NCBI RefSeq assembly: GCF_008704935.1
Contig: NZ_CP023692.1
Span: forward strand, 5,893,501 to 5,957,500
Length of the DNA stretch: 64,000 nucleotides
From: Streptomyces vinaceus
Lineage (GTDB): Bacteria > Actinomycetota > Actinomycetes > Streptomycetales > Streptomycetaceae
Direction of reading: 5' to 3'
A program made the position numbers and the translations under genes. The notes beneath the pieces were generated by a model. It did no database searches, was not told where the DNA came from, and worked only from the letters and a program-made list of their open reading frames with translations. Positions 31,548-40,236 of this stretch are shown in pieces (position 1 is the first letter of the stretch; each line of letters opens with the position of its first letter).

Positions 31548-31559
31548 AGCGCGCTCCTC

Positions 31560-31596
31560 ACTCCTTGTGGAGCGCGGGCCGCGCTCCACAAGGAGT
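31560..31596. promoter_or_regulatory. Perfect 18-bp inverted repeat upstream of the hydrolase
   Basis: ACTCCTTGTGGAGCGCGG and its exact complement flank a single G. It starts 13 nt upstream of the hydrolase GTG and ends beyond the ribosome site. It could be a dimeric repressor operator, an mRNA hairpin, or the footprint of an excised element. The rest of the 304-nt gap (31548-31851) shows nothing recognisable. Confidence 0.6.
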
Positions 31597-31851
31597 CGAC
31601 ACCAGGCGCAGCCACGCCGCATCTTCGGCAACCCAACCGGGGATCCAGCCCAGAGCGTCCGGGTTCTTCGTGGTCGGCGACGAGGCGACGCGGGACGGTC
31701 ATCCCTCCCGTCCCGCCTTGCTCGTACGCGGCCCCTCACCGGCAGGGCCCGCTCGCCGGCTTTCTGTGGGCCCTCATCCGCGACCAACGCCCATGGGCAG
31801 CCCAGCCACCGCAATCGGATCTGGCCGGCGCCGCATGAAGCGCACGGCTCG

Positions 31852-32679
31852 TCAGCCGCGGAGGGGCTTGCGCTGACGTGCCTCGGTTGCCTGGTCACGA
31901 ACGTACGGGTCAGCGTCGGCTGCCAGCTGGTCGAGCATGGCCGAGGTCGCGGGGTCTGCCGGCTCTGGGGCGGGAAAGCGGCCCAAGGCGATCGCGACCC
32001 AGGCTCGAACGAGGGGGTCGTCGTCGTTCGCGAGCAAGCGGATCTTCGGCAGGGTTCTGGGTTGCTGAAGGAAGCCGAGGGAGCCGAGGGCGGAGATGCG
32101 TACCTGCGGGGAAGGGTCTTCCAGCAGGTTCAACAGCAGGTCGATGGCCGCCGGCTCTGTCCCGTGGCTGCCGAGCGTGCCCACGACCGCGCTGCGGACT
32201 CCTTCGTCCGAGTCCTGCGCGGCGTGGGCCAGCAGGGTGAGATCGGCTGGTTCGGGGACGAAGCCGAGCAGCCAGATTGCCGCCCTGCGAAGGTCCTCAT
32301 CGTTGCCGACGGCGCACGGCAGGAGGATTTCGCGCGCGGCGGCGGGGTCCTCCTGCGCGAGTACATGGAGCCTCGTCGAGAGGGAGTCCTGGTCGTCACC
32401 CAGATTGCGGGAATATGCCCGCAGCAGGGTGGCAAGGGACGTGTGGCCGGCGGTCTCGGCCAGAATCCGGGCGAGCACATGACGGGCGTACCAGTTGCCC
32501 GCTTCCACGGCTGCCGCGAGATGCCGTTCCAGGTGCGGAATCAGCTCTCGCCGCCGGGCGGCTGCGAGCTCCTCTTCGATTTCTGCAAGGTCGTCGAGAT
32601 CGCAGTCCGGATCCGTGAGTCCGGCCGCCAGCTCATCAAGGCGCTGGGTGAGATCATGCGCTGCGCGTTGGTCTTCCAA
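31852..32679 (-). CDS. HEAT-repeat protein
   Basis: A 275-residue helical-repeat protein. Residues about 65-260 contain HEAT/PBS-lyase-type repeats: SDEGVRSAVVGTLGSHG, SPQVRISALGSLGFLQ, DDPLVRAWVAIALGRF and ADPYVRDQATEARQ. Such repeats bind other proteins; no catalytic motif is seen. The start is TTG with AGGAGG 5-6 nt before it. It lies in the patch between the MocR and argC genes; partner unknown. Confidence 0.72.
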   Translation of the reverse strand: MEDQRAAHDLTQRLDELAAGLTDPDCDLDDLAEIEEELAAARRRELIPHLERHLAAAVEAGNWYARHVLARILAETAGHTSLATLLRAYSRNLGDDQDSLSTRLHVLAQEDPAAAREILLPCAVGNDEDLRRAAIWLLGFVPEPADLTLLAHAAQDSDEGVRSAVVGTLGSHGTEPAAIDLLLNLLEDPSPQVRISALGSLGFLQQPRTLPKIRLLANDDDPLVRAWVAIALGRFPAPEPADPATSAMLDQLAADADPYVRDQATEARQRKPLRG

Positions 32680-32797
32680 TCCGTCCTCCTTGTGATCCTT
32701 CAGACCGCACCGGACCTGCCACTGCGGGTCTCCGTGCTGCGGTCACGGCACGGATTGTCCGACAGGCCACTGACAACGTTCGTGGTAGCCGGCGCCC

Positions 32798-33076
32798 TCA
32801 GCCGCTCAGACCCTCTCGACGTCCTGCCGGGCCTTGTAGGGCGCGTGACCGGCGGTGCGCGTCGTTGGCCGGGGTGAACTGCATGCGTCCGGGCGAGATC
32901 CCGAGAAGCTCGGCTGCCTCGTTCATGGAGCCTCCGGAGGCCCAGTGAACGAGGCGGACGGCGGCAGTCCGCCGCAGGATCTTGGGGGTGGTGCCTTCCA
33001 GGTGACTGAAGTGCTCCTCGAACCACCGGGGGCCCAGAAAGGCCGGGATGTGTTCGGGCCGGTAGTCGCTGCGCAC
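32798..33076 (-). pseudogene. Fragment of a HTH protein (possible TniQ-like remnant)
   Basis: A 92-codon frame without a usable ribosome site encodes RPEHIPAFLGPRWFEEHF, then RRTAAVRLVHWASGGSMNEAAELLGI, a helix-turn-helix-like C-terminal segment resembling the end of TniQ-type or similar transposon proteins. The normal N-terminal part is missing and a stop lies just upstream. It is probably the remnant of a larger gene; the family assignment is weak. It ends before the argC promoter. Confidence 0.35.
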
Positions 33077-33105
33077 CGAGTCTCGGCGCGCCCCGGGGTG
33101 CTCTG

Positions 33106-33149
33106 TGCATTGCTTTGCATAAAAGTGCGGGAGTACGTATAGTCATGCC
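33106..33149 (+). promoter_or_regulatory. argC promoter with two ArgR-type boxes
   Basis: TTGCAT (33115-33120), 17 nt, then TATAGT (33138-33143) form a good promoter. TGCATTGCTTTGCATA (33106-33121) is an inverted-repeat ARG box over the -35, and TATAGTCATGCC (33138-33149) overlaps the -10 and resembles the argG site. ArgR repression with arginine is known for streptomycete argC. Confidence 0.7.
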
Positions 33150-33167
33150 ATCGAGGAGGAGGGTCCG

Positions 33168-34196
33168 ATGGTGGTACGTGTAGCGGTGGCCGGAGCGAGT
33201 GGGTACGCGGGCGGGGAAGTCCTGCGTCTGCTGCTCTCCCACCCCGAGGTCGAGATCGGCGCGCTGACCGGCAACTCCAACGCCGGACAGCTCCTCGGCA
33301 GCCTCCAGCCGCACCTGGTGCCCCTGGCCGGGCGAACCCTCGAAGCGACCACGCCGGAGGTCCTCGCCGGCCACGACGTCGTCTTCCTGGCCCTGCCCCA
33401 CGGGCAGTCCGCGGCCGTCGCCGCCGAGCTCGGCCCCGACGTCCTCGTCGTCGACATGGGCGCCGACCACCGGCTCAAGGACTCCGCCGACTGGGACGCC
33501 TTCTACGGCGCCCCGCACGCCGGCACCTGGCCGTACGGGCTCCCCGAGCTGCCCGGTGCCCGCGCCGCCCTGGAAGGGTCCAGGCGCATCGCGGTGCCCG
33601 GGTGCTTCCCGACCGCCGTCACCCTCGCCCTCTTCCCGGCCTACGCCGCGCAGCTGGCCGAGCCCGAGGCCGTGATCGTCGCCGCGACCGGCACCTCCGG
33701 CGCCGGCAAGGCGCTCAAGCCGCACCTGCTCGGCTCCGAGGTCATGGGATCGGTCAGCCCGTACGGCGTGGGCGGCGGGCACCGGCACACCCCCGAGATG
33801 GTGCAGAACCTGAGCCCGCTCGCCGGGCGGAAGGTCTCCGTCTCCTTCACGCCCACCCTCGTGCCGATGTCGCGCGGCATCCTGGCCACCTGCTCCGCCA
33901 AGGCCCTCCCCGGCACCACCGCCGACGCCGTGCGCGCCGCGTACGAGAAGGCGTACGCGGACGAGCCCTTCGTGCACCTGCTGCCCGAGGGCCAGTGGCC
34001 GGCGACCTCGTCCGTCCTCGGTTCCAACGCCGTTCAGATCCAGGTCGCGTACGACGGGTCCGCGCAGCGGATCATCGCGATCAGCGCCATCGACAACCTC
34101 ACCAAGGGCACCGCCGGTGGCGCCGTGCAGAGCATGAACATCGCCCTCGGGTTCGCAGAAGAGCTCGGGCTTTCCACGATCGGAGTCGCGCCGTGA
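33168..34196 (+). CDS. argC: N-acetyl-gamma-glutamyl-phosphate reductase
   Basis: A 342-residue NADPH-dependent enzyme of arginine biosynthesis (third step). The N-terminal Rossmann motif is AGASGYAGGEVLRLL (9-23), and the active-site cysteine is C146 in VPGCFPTAV. Also typical are SPYGVGGGHRHTPEM and the late LTKGTAGGAVQSMN. GAGGAGGAGGG precedes the ATG. First gene of argCJBDR; its stop overlaps the argJ start. Confidence 0.97.
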   Translation: MVVRVAVAGASGYAGGEVLRLLLSHPEVEIGALTGNSNAGQLLGSLQPHLVPLAGRTLEATTPEVLAGHDVVFLALPHGQSAAVAAELGPDVLVVDMGADHRLKDSADWDAFYGAPHAGTWPYGLPELPGARAALEGSRRIAVPGCFPTAVTLALFPAYAAQLAEPEAVIVAATGTSGAGKALKPHLLGSEVMGSVSPYGVGGGHRHTPEMVQNLSPLAGRKVSVSFTPTLVPMSRGILATCSAKALPGTTADAVRAAYEKAYADEPFVHLLPEGQWPATSSVLGSNAVQIQVAYDGSAQRIIAISAIDNLTKGTAGGAVQSMNIALGFAEELGLSTIGVAP

Positions 34197-35350
34197 CCGT
34201 TACGGCAGCACAGGGATTCACGGCCGCCGGCATCGCGGCCGGGATCAAGGCGAACGGCAACCCGGACCTGGCCCTCGTGGTCAACAACGGTCCGCGGCTG
34301 GCCGCGGCGGGCGTCTTCACCTCCAACCGCGTCAAGGCCGCGCCCGTGCTCTGGTCCGAGCAGGTCCTGCGCGGCTCCGTCGTCAGCGCGGTCGTCCTCA
34401 ACTCCGGCGGCGCCAACGCCTGCACCGGCCCCAAGGGCTTCCAGGACACCCACGCCACCGCCGAGAAGGTGGCGCAGGCGCTCGGAGGCGGGCACAACGC
34501 CGGCGAGGTCGCCGTCGCCTCCACCGGCCTGATCGGCGTCCTGCTCCCCATGGACAAGCTCCTGCCCGGCATCGACACCGCCGTCGCCGCCCTGACCGCC
34601 GACGGCGGCGAGGACGCCGCGATCGCCATCAAGACCACCGACACCGTGCACAAGACGTCCGTCGTCGCGCGGGACGGCTGGACGGTCGGCGGCATGGCCA
34701 AGGGCGCCGGCATGCTCGCCCCGGGGCTGGCCACCATGCTCGTCGTCCTCACCACCGATGCCGACGTGGACAGCGCCACCCTCGACCAGGCGCTGCGCTC
34801 CGCCACCCGGACCACCTTCGACCGGGTCGACTCCGACGGCTGCATGTCCACCAACGACACGGTGCTGCTGCTCGCCTCCGGGGCCTCCGGCCAGGTGCCG
34901 GCGTACGAGGCCTTCGCGGAGGCCGTACGGACCGTCTGCGACGACCTCGCCCGCCAGCTGATCGGCGACGCCGAGGGCGCCAGCAAGGACATCCGCATCG
35001 AGGTCGTCGGCGCGCTCACCGAGGGCGACGCGGTCGAGGTCGGCCGGTCCATCGCCCGCAACAACCTGCTCAAGTGCGCCATCCACGGCGAGGACCCCAA
35101 CTGGGGCCGGGTGCTCTCCGCGATCGGCACCACCCGGGCCGCCTTCGACCCGGACCGGCTGAACGTGGCCATCAACGGCGTCTGGGTCTGCAAGAACGGC
35201 TCGGTCGGCGAGGACCGCGACCTGGTCTCCATGAAGGACCGCGAGGTCCGCATCACCGCGGACCTGGCCACCGGCTCCGAGTCCGCCGTGATCTGGGCCA
35301 ACGACCTGACCGCCGAGTACGTCCACGAGAACAGCGCCTACAGCTCATGA
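34193..35350 (+). CDS. argJ: Glutamate N-acetyltransferase / amino-acid acetyltransferase
   Basis: A 385-residue bifunctional ornithine acetyltransferase that recycles the acetyl group from N-acetylornithine to glutamate. The precursor cleaves itself before T181 in KGAGMLAPGLATML, creating the nucleophile; NSGGANACTG and GEDPNWGRVLSAIG are family motifs. The GTG start overlaps the argC stop by 4 nt and the stop overlaps argB, so expression is coupled. Confidence 0.96.
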   Translation: MTVTAAQGFTAAGIAAGIKANGNPDLALVVNNGPRLAAAGVFTSNRVKAAPVLWSEQVLRGSVVSAVVLNSGGANACTGPKGFQDTHATAEKVAQALGGGHNAGEVAVASTGLIGVLLPMDKLLPGIDTAVAALTADGGEDAAIAIKTTDTVHKTSVVARDGWTVGGMAKGAGMLAPGLATMLVVLTTDADVDSATLDQALRSATRTTFDRVDSDGCMSTNDTVLLLASGASGQVPAYEAFAEAVRTVCDDLARQLIGDAEGASKDIRIEVVGALTEGDAVEVGRSIARNNLLKCAIHGEDPNWGRVLSAIGTTRAAFDPDRLNVAINGVWVCKNGSVGEDRDLVSMKDREVRITADLATGSESAVIWANDLTAEYVHENSAYSS

Positions 35351-36285
35351 GCGACGAGAAGGCCGGCCAGCCCGGCACCGGAACCGCGCGCAAGCACACC
35401 GCGCTCCCCAAGGCGCAGATCCTCATCGAGGCGCTGCCCTGGCTCACCCGCCACAACGGCAAGGTCGTCGTCATCAAGTTCGGCGGCAACGCCATGATCG
35501 ACGAGGACCTGAAGGCGGCCTTCGCCCAGGACGTGGTCTTCCTGCGCCAGGCCGGCCTGAGGCCCGTCGTGGTGCACGGCGGCGGCCCCCAGATCAACGC
35601 CCAGCTCGACAAGCAGGGCCTGGTCAGCGAGTTCAAGGCCGGCCTGCGCGTCACGACCCCCGAGGCGATGGACGTCGTACGCATGGTCCTGGCGGGCCAG
35701 GTCCAGCGGGAGCTGGTCGGGCTGCTCAACCAGCACGGGCCGCTCGCCGTCGGCATGACCGGCGAGGACGCCCACACCATCACCGCCGCCCGGCACACCC
35801 CCGAGATCGACGGCGAGCTCGTCGACATCGGACGGGTCGGCGAGATCACCGCCATCGACACGGGCGCGATCGAGGCGCTGCTGGCGGACGGCCGGATCCC
35901 GGTCATCTCCTCCATCGCACGCAGCGCCGACGACCACCACGTCTACAACGTGAACGCCGATACGGCGGCCGCGGCGCTCGCCGCCGCGCTGGGCGCCGAG
36001 ACGCTGATGGTGCTCACGGACGTCGAGGGCCTCTACGCGGACTGGCCGAGCAGCGACGAGGTCATCAGCCGCCTCACCGTCAGCGAGCTGGAGAAGCTGC
36101 TGCCCGAGCTGTCCAGCGGCATGGTGCCCAAGATGGAGGGCTGCCTGCACGCCGTACGCGGCGGGGTGAGCACGGCCCGCGTGATCGACGGGCGGGTCCC
36201 GCACTCGATCCTGCTGGAGATCTTCACCGACGAGGGAATCGGCACGATGGTCGTGCCCGACGCACAGGGAGGGGAACCCGCGTGA
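35347..36285 (+). CDS. argB: Acetylglutamate kinase
   Basis: A 312-residue amino-acid kinase. It phosphorylates N-acetylglutamate with ATP. Motifs: VVIKFGGNAM (about 36-45), VVHGGGPQIN (glutamate-side glycines), VNADTAAAALAAAL and LTDVEGLYADWP. A 20-residue N-terminal extension may form the helix used in arginine-inhibited hexamers. The ATG overlaps the argJ stop (ATGA), and the argD GTG overlaps its own stop. Confidence 0.97.
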   Translation: MSDEKAGQPGTGTARKHTALPKAQILIEALPWLTRHNGKVVVIKFGGNAMIDEDLKAAFAQDVVFLRQAGLRPVVVHGGGPQINAQLDKQGLVSEFKAGLRVTTPEAMDVVRMVLAGQVQRELVGLLNQHGPLAVGMTGEDAHTITAARHTPEIDGELVDIGRVGEITAIDTGAIEALLADGRIPVISSIARSADDHHVYNVNADTAAAALAAALGAETLMVLTDVEGLYADWPSSDEVISRLTVSELEKLLPELSSGMVPKMEGCLHAVRGGVSTARVIDGRVPHSILLEIFTDEGIGTMVVPDAQGGEPA

Positions 36286-37481
36286 CCGGCAACCAGGAGT
36301 TCGCGGCCCGCTGGCAGGGCGCGCTGACCAACAACTACGGCACCCCCGCGCTGGCCCTCGTACGCGGCGAAGGCGCCCAGGTCTGGGACGCGGACGGCAA
36401 GCAGTACACCGACTTCGTCGGCGGCATCGCGGTCAACGCCCTCGGCCACGCCCACCCGGCGATCGTCGGGGCCGTGACCGCGCAGATCTCCACCCTCGGC
36501 CACGTCTCCAACCTGTACGCCTCCGAGCCGGTGCTCGCGCTCGGGGAGCGGCTGCTCCAGCTCTTCGGCCGCCCCGGCCGGGTTTTCTTCTGCAACTCCG
36601 GCGCCGAGGCCGTCGAGGCCGCCTTCAAGATCGGCCGGCTGACGGGGCGCACCCACATGGTGGCCACCGACGGAGGCTTCCACGGCCGGACCATGGGCGC
36701 CCTCGCGCTCACCGGCCAGCCGAAGAAGCAGGCTCCGTTCCTGCCGCTGCCCGGCGAGGTCACGCACGTCCCGTACGGCGACGCCGAGGCCCTGCGGGCC
36801 GCCGTCACCGAGGAGACGGCCCTCGTGATCATCGAGCCGGTCCAGGGCGAGAACGGCGTCGTCGTACCCCCGGCCGGATACCTGACGGCCGCCCGCGAGA
36901 TCACCCGGGCCACCGGCACCCTGCTCGTCCTGGACGAGGTGCAGACCGGCATCGGGCGCTGCGGTCACTGGTTCGAGCACCAGGCCCACGAGGGTGTCGA
37001 GCCCGATCTCGTCACGCTCGCGAAGGGTCTGGGCGGCGGACTGCCGATCGGCGCCGTGGCCGCGTTCGGGCCGGCCGCGGAGCTGCTCCAGCCCGGCCAG
37101 CACGGCACCACCTTCGGCGGGAACCCCGTCGCGTGCGCCGCCGGCCTCGCCGTCATCGACACCATCGCCGCCGAGGGGCTGCTCGACCGGGTCAAGGCGC
37201 GCGGGGAGCGGCTGCGCTCCGGAATCGAGGCTGCCGGCCACCCGCTGGTCTCCCATGTCCGTGGGGAAGGCCTTCTCCTGGGTATCGTGCTGACCGGGCC
37301 GCTCGCACCGCAGGTGCAGCAGGCGGCCCAGGATGCCGGCTTCCTGGTCAACGCGCCCGCCCCCGACGTCGTACGGCTCATGCCTCCGTACGTACTCTCC
37401 GAGGCCGAGGCGGACGCGTTCGTCCGGGCCCTGCCCGGCATCCTCGACGCAGCCGACGGGGACGGACACACCGGGGAATGA
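36282..37481 (+). CDS. argD: Acetylornithine aminotransferase
   Basis: A 399-residue class III PLP aminotransferase converting N-acetylglutamate semialdehyde to N-acetylornithine. Features: FCNSGAEAVEAAFKIGR, LLVLDEVQTGIGRCG and PLP lysine K248 in TLAKGLGGGLPIGA. GTG start overlapping the argB stop by 4 nt. argR follows after 7 nt. Confidence 0.96.
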   Translation: MTGNQEFAARWQGALTNNYGTPALALVRGEGAQVWDADGKQYTDFVGGIAVNALGHAHPAIVGAVTAQISTLGHVSNLYASEPVLALGERLLQLFGRPGRVFFCNSGAEAVEAAFKIGRLTGRTHMVATDGGFHGRTMGALALTGQPKKQAPFLPLPGEVTHVPYGDAEALRAAVTEETALVIIEPVQGENGVVVPPAGYLTAAREITRATGTLLVLDEVQTGIGRCGHWFEHQAHEGVEPDLVTLAKGLGGGLPIGAVAAFGPAAELLQPGQHGTTFGGNPVACAAGLAVIDTIAAEGLLDRVKARGERLRSGIEAAGHPLVSHVRGEGLLLGIVLTGPLAPQVQQAAQDAGFLVNAPAPDVVRLMPPYVLSEAEADAFVRALPGILDAADGDGHTGE

Positions 37482-37488
37482 GACGACG

Positions 37489-38052
37489 ATGAGCCAGGCG
37501 CAGGACCACGAGGAGTGGGGCTCCCCCCGGACCGAGTCCGGGGGCGGTCCGTCCGTTCCGCAGACCCGTACCGCCCGCCACCGCCGGATCGTGGACATCC
37601 TCAACCGGCAGCCGGTCCGCTCGCAGAGCCAGCTCGCCAAGCTGCTCGCCGACGACGGGCTGAGCGTCACCCAGGCGACGCTCTCGCGCGACCTCGACGA
37701 GCTGGGCGCGGTGAAGATCCGCAACACCGGCGGCGAGCTGATCTACGCGGTCCCCAGCGAGGGCGGTTTCCGCACCCCGCAGGCCCCGCTCGGCGAGTCG
37801 GCGAAGGAGGAGCGCATGCGGCGCCTCTCCGGGGAGCTGCTGATCTCGGCGGAGGCCTCCGCGAACCTCGTCGTCCTGCGCACCCCGCCGGGCGCGGCCC
37901 AGTTCCTCGCCTCCGCGATCGACCAGGCCGAGCTCCGCGAGATCCTCGGCACGATCGCCGGCGACGACACGCTGATGCTGATCAGCCGTGACCCCTCGGG
38001 CGGCCAGGCCCTCGCCGACCACCTGCTGAGGCTGGCCCAGAAGGAGGGCTGA
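37489..38052 (+). CDS. argR: Arginine repressor
   Basis: A 187-residue regulator. A disordered 25-residue head leads to a winged helix (about 28-95, SQSQLAKLLADDGLSVTQATLSRDLDELGAVKI) and the C-terminal oligomerization/arginine-binding domain with GTIAGDDTLMLISRD (the Asp-Asp pair binds arginine). As last gene of argCJBDR it is repressed by its own product through the boxes upstream of argC, and likely also controls argG. Confidence 0.96.
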   Translation: MSQAQDHEEWGSPRTESGGGPSVPQTRTARHRRIVDILNRQPVRSQSQLAKLLADDGLSVTQATLSRDLDELGAVKIRNTGGELIYAVPSEGGFRTPQAPLGESAKEERMRRLSGELLISAEASANLVVLRTPPGAAQFLASAIDQAELREILGTIAGDDTLMLISRDPSGGQALADHLLRLAQKEG

Positions 38053-38148
38053 CCGCCCCCGGGGCCCGGCCCACGGCCCGTCAGTTCCCGTACGGCGGGG
38101 CGGACATCCGGCTGTACCGGCCGCGGCCGGGCCGCCTAGGGTCGGCGT

Positions 38149-38961
38149 GTGCATGCCTCCACCGTCGCCAGTGTCGCCGTGCCCGTCACCGCCGCGCTGT
38201 ACGGGCTGACCGGTGTGGTCCGGGGCCGCGCCGCGGTGCGCCACCGCCGCGCCCTCGACCGGTGGGCGGCCGTACTGGCCGACCCGTACCAGGCCGCCCT
38301 GGAGCGCTGGTGGCCGAACGACGCGGTCCAGGCGGCCACCGCCCGGCTGCTCCTGGACGGGCTCGTCACCGTCAACCACCGCGGCAACCTGCGCCCCGCC
38401 CCCGGCGCCGCGGACCCCGCCCGCGCCCCGGGCCATCCGCTGCCCGAGGCCGTGCTGGCCGCCCTGCGGCGCCGCAGCGCCCCCGCCACCCTCGGCAGCC
38501 TCGTGCTGCGGGACGAGGGGTTCGCGAGCGCCCGCCGGGAGTTCCGCGAAGCCCGCCCGGACCTCCTCACGGTCCGCGAACCCGCCGGCGCGTCGAAGCT
38601 CGGGCTGTACCTGGTCCTGGCCGAGATGCTCTTCTGTGTCTGCGGCCTGATGTCCTTGCAGCCCGGCGGCGACGCCGAGTGGACGGCGGCCTGGGCCGCC
38701 TGGATCGGAGTGATCGCCCAGATCGTCTGGTTCCCCGTCCACGACCGGGCGCGCGGGCTCGGCTGGACGGGGGACGCCGACGCCGTGGAGACCGCGCGCC
38801 TCGGACCGCCCCATCCGGCGCTCTGCGCCCTGGAGGCCCGCGATCCCGAGACCTTCCGGCGGCTGCGCGTGAGCCGGCTGCGCACCCGCCGCGGCCGCAA
38901 CCGGGGCCGCCCGCGCCGCCGGACACCCGCCGGCAGCGGCGAGCCCGTCAGTACCGGGTGA
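38149..38961 (+). CDS. Membrane protein of unknown function
   Basis: A 270-residue protein with an N-terminal hydrophobic segment (about 3-24) and two central helices (about 146-163 and 170-190) around a short loop; the tail is very Arg-rich. Residues 45-140 resemble the N-terminal part of TIGR04222-type streptomycete membrane proteins only loosely. TAGGGT (38137-38142) lies 6 nt before the GTG, so the mRNA is probably leaderless. The stop overlaps the 3' end of the convergent L,D-transpeptidase gene by 14 nt. Confidence 0.6.
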   Translation: MHASTVASVAVPVTAALYGLTGVVRGRAAVRHRRALDRWAAVLADPYQAALERWWPNDAVQAATARLLLDGLVTVNHRGNLRPAPGAADPARAPGHPLPEAVLAALRRRSAPATLGSLVLRDEGFASARREFREARPDLLTVREPAGASKLGLYLVLAEMLFCVCGLMSLQPGGDAEWTAAWAAWIGVIAQIVWFPVHDRARGLGWTGDADAVETARLGPPHPALCALEARDPETFRRLRVSRLRTRRGRNRGRPRRRTPAGSGEPVSTG

Positions 38962-39646
38962 CGGCGAGCGCTCCCTCCCCGGTGCCGATGGCGATGTGCG
39001 GGCGGCGGCGCGGGTCGGCCCAGCGCAGGAGCGCGCGCATCGCCCGCTCCGGCACGGACACGCAACCGGCCGTCGCCCCCTTGCCGTTGACGTGCAGGAA
39101 GATGCCCGCGCCCCGGCCCCGTACCGGCCGCTCGTAGTTGAACCCGATGACCAGCGCGTACGCGTACTGCTTCTCGTACGTGACCAGGTGCTCCGCCTCG
39201 CCCGGCGCGCAGTGCGCGGGGAGCGGCTCGGTCCACCGGTTGTAGGCGGGTGAGGCGTTGTCCTGGCACCACCAGGAATCGGGGGTCACCCGGCGGTAGC
39301 GGAACTCCGTCCCGGCCGGCGCGCGGCGGATCCCGAAGGCGTACGGGAGCTCGTACAGGCCCGTCGGGGTCGTGTTCGTGCCCTGGGTGCGGTTCGCGCC
39401 CTCGGTCAGCCCCTTCGCGCCGAAGCGGGCCTCGGCGCTGCCGGCCTCGTACCAGCGCCCCGCCCTGCGGTCCCACCAGGTCAGCCGCCCGGCCGTGGAC
39501 CCGGGCGCGGGCGCGACGGCCGTGATGAGCTGGCTGCCGCCGCCGGTGTCGGCGAGGCGGGCGGGCAGCGGATCGGGCCCGTACGGACCCTGCGCGAGCA
39601 GGCTGGTGACGATCAGTGAGGTGGTGACGAGAGCGGTACGCAGCAC
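38948..39646 (-). CDS. L,D-transpeptidase-like (YkuD) secreted protein
   Basis: A 232-residue exported protein with a short signal peptide (1-20, LVTTSLIVTSLLAQG). The YkuD-type catalytic motif is H185...C195 (FLHVNGKGATAGCVSVPE), preceded by TPTGLYELPYAFG. These enzymes form 3-3 crosslinks in peptidoglycan or act as carboxypeptidases. It starts 4 nt after the stop of the PPOX-type gene, so the two probably share a transcript. Confidence 0.85.
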   Translation of the reverse strand: MLRTALVTTSLIVTSLLAQGPYGPDPLPARLADTGGGSQLITAVAPAPGSTAGRLTWWDRRAGRWYEAGSAEARFGAKGLTEGANRTQGTNTTPTGLYELPYAFGIRRAPAGTEFRYRRVTPDSWWCQDNASPAYNRWTEPLPAHCAPGEAEHLVTYEKQYAYALVIGFNYERPVRGRGAGIFLHVNGKGATAGCVSVPERAMRALLRWADPRRRPHIAIGTGEGALAVTRY

Positions 39647-39649
39647 ATG

Positions 39650-40231
<582 letters not shown>

Positions 40232-40236
40232 ACGGG

